DNA from: JABDMH01 sp965222645
GTDB taxonomy: Bacteria; Bacteroidota; Bacteroidia; Chitinophagales; Saprospiraceae
Assembly (NCBI GenBank): GCA_965222645.1
Contig: OZ244968.1
Span: 4,526,001 to 4,590,000 of the forward strand
Direction of reading: 5' to 3'
Length of the DNA stretch: 64,000 nt
Every line of letters starts with the position of its first letter. Within the stretch, counting starts at the first letter, position 1. Of the stretch, positions 63,574 through 64,000 are shown one piece after another. The notes under the pieces were generated by a model. It was not told the origin of the DNA. It ran no database searches and worked only from the letters and a program-made list of their open reading frames with translations. The translations under genes were made by a program, and so were the position numbers.

Positions 63574-64000
63574 TCACAACACAGATCTCAAGAGTTCTAC
63601 ACTTTTTCTTACACCTTCGTCCGCAGGAGCCTTTCCCTCAAATTCAATGGAGACATAGCCAGTATAATTTGCGTTATGCAAGATTTTTGCGATTCTGGTG
63701 TAATCGAGGTCCAGTGTGTACCATTCACCACCTCCATAGTAGGTTTTGGCTTGAACGAATTTGGTATAGGGAGCAATTTCTTCGAGCTTATCGTAGGGTT
63801 CTTCCAGGAAATTTCCAGTATCCATCAAGACGCCCAACCACTCCGAATCCACTTTTTTCACAACACCCAGAAGTCCGTCTACAGTCCGTGTCAGTCCCCA
63901 ATGGTTTTCCAGGGCCAGAAGTACACCGCACTCACTTGCCTTTGGTAGGCACTTAGCGATGCTTTCGACGCACCACTCGGTTGCATCATTATCATCATAC
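63574..64000 (-). CDS. Sugar phosphate isomerase/epimerase (xylose-isomerase-like TIM barrel), 5' end outside
   Basis: The last 142 codons of the gene are present. They give the C-terminal half of a TIM barrel: LLALENHWGLTRT, EWLGVLMDTGNFLEEPYDKL, YTKFVQAKTYYGGGEW and GYVSIEFEGKAPADEG, with the metal-binding Glu, Asp, His/Gln and Glu positions expected for the AP endonuclease 2/IolE-like family. The frame is open to the right edge. The frame has a GTG at 63861 but conserved sequence continues upstream, so that is not the start. The sugar is unknown. Confidence 0.82.
   Translation of the reverse strand, partial: YDDNDATEWCVESIAKCLPKASECGVLLALENHWGLTRTVDGLLGVVKKVDSEWLGVLMDTGNFLEEPYDKLEEIAPYTKFVQAKTYYGGGEWYTLDLDYTRIAKILHNANYTGYVSIEFEGKAPADEGVRKSVELLRSVL

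Noticed and set aside
1..64000. tRNA, rRNA, prophage, integrase or transposase genes
   Set aside because: Intergenic regions were read by eye; no matching motifs were found. A tRNAscan or Rfam run would be decisive.

Overview
The window is chromosomal DNA from a member of the Bacteroidota. The evidence is the type IX secretion (T9SS)/gliding set PorU, PorV, a PorP/SprF-like protein and GldJ, the fused LpxC-FabZ enzyme of lipid A synthesis, secreted proteins with Bacteroidota-type sorting or coat-hanger domains, and promoter boxes of the TTTG-N19-TAnnTTTG type, mostly without Shine-Dalgarno sequences. The gene repertoire would fit a free-living, perhaps Saprospira/Lewinella-like lineage. That placement is an impression, not a result.

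Layout. 0-12.6 kb: edge fragment of a membrane-anchored protein, the RNase P RNA gene, then a T9SS island (a YfhO-like membrane protein, porU and porV on the minus strand; a PorP/SprF-like gene, gldJ and murF on the plus strand). 12.7-21 kb: a degenerate arginase-fold protein, an OmpA/thrombospondin-repeat outer-membrane protein with a near-perfect promoter, the PDH E2 subunit, recR, a glycosyltransferase fused to a shortened sugar-transferase-like region, and an M20 amidohydrolase. 21-27 kb: an 870-bp gene-free stretch holding an orphan terminator, an NtrC-like regulator without a DNA-binding domain, a LOG-family nucleotide hydrolase, a decayed copy of a porin 3' end, the intact porin and fabI. 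27-31.4 kb: a tightly packed minus-strand run hemC - degenerate DnaQ-like protein - hemD - recN - small protein. 31.4-35.3 kb: lpxD, lpxC-fabZ, lpxA and an ABC ATPase. 35.3-43.5 kb: a MerR regulator, gatB, an M23 peptidase, alaS, a Rieske oxygenase and an alpha/beta hydrolase. 43.6-48.1 kb: a small barrel-like protein, the N-degron pair aat-clpS with a peroxiredoxin, then an EamA transporter, an O-methyltransferase and a FemAB/GNAT-like enzyme in an overlapping run. 48.1-51.4 kb: the accessory-looking part, with a 41-bp tandem repeat array, gene-poor DNA and orphan proteins. 51.8-64 kb: a BamA/TamA-like protein, hemW, a T9SS cargo protein, a glyoxalase-like protein, a GT39-like membrane enzyme, a DEAD-box helicase, a DUF1080 lipoprotein, a threonine dehydratase-like enzyme, an APH-fold kinase, a CAP-domain secreted protein and the end of a sugar-phosphate isomerase-like gene.

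How the parts fit. Most of the window serves the envelope: lipid A synthesis, peptidoglycan (murF, M23), outer-membrane proteins and the T9SS with two or more likely exported clients. Haem synthesis appears at hemC/hemD and again at hemW. I see no CRISPR array, integrase, transposase, prophage, rRNA or tRNA. The less ordinary items are a cluster of enzyme-fold proteins that lost catalytic residues (the arginase-like, DnaQ-like and sugar-transferase-like proteins), the regulator without a DNA-binding domain, the porin relic, the repeat array and the orphan terminator. I did not find a convincing wholly new multi-gene system.
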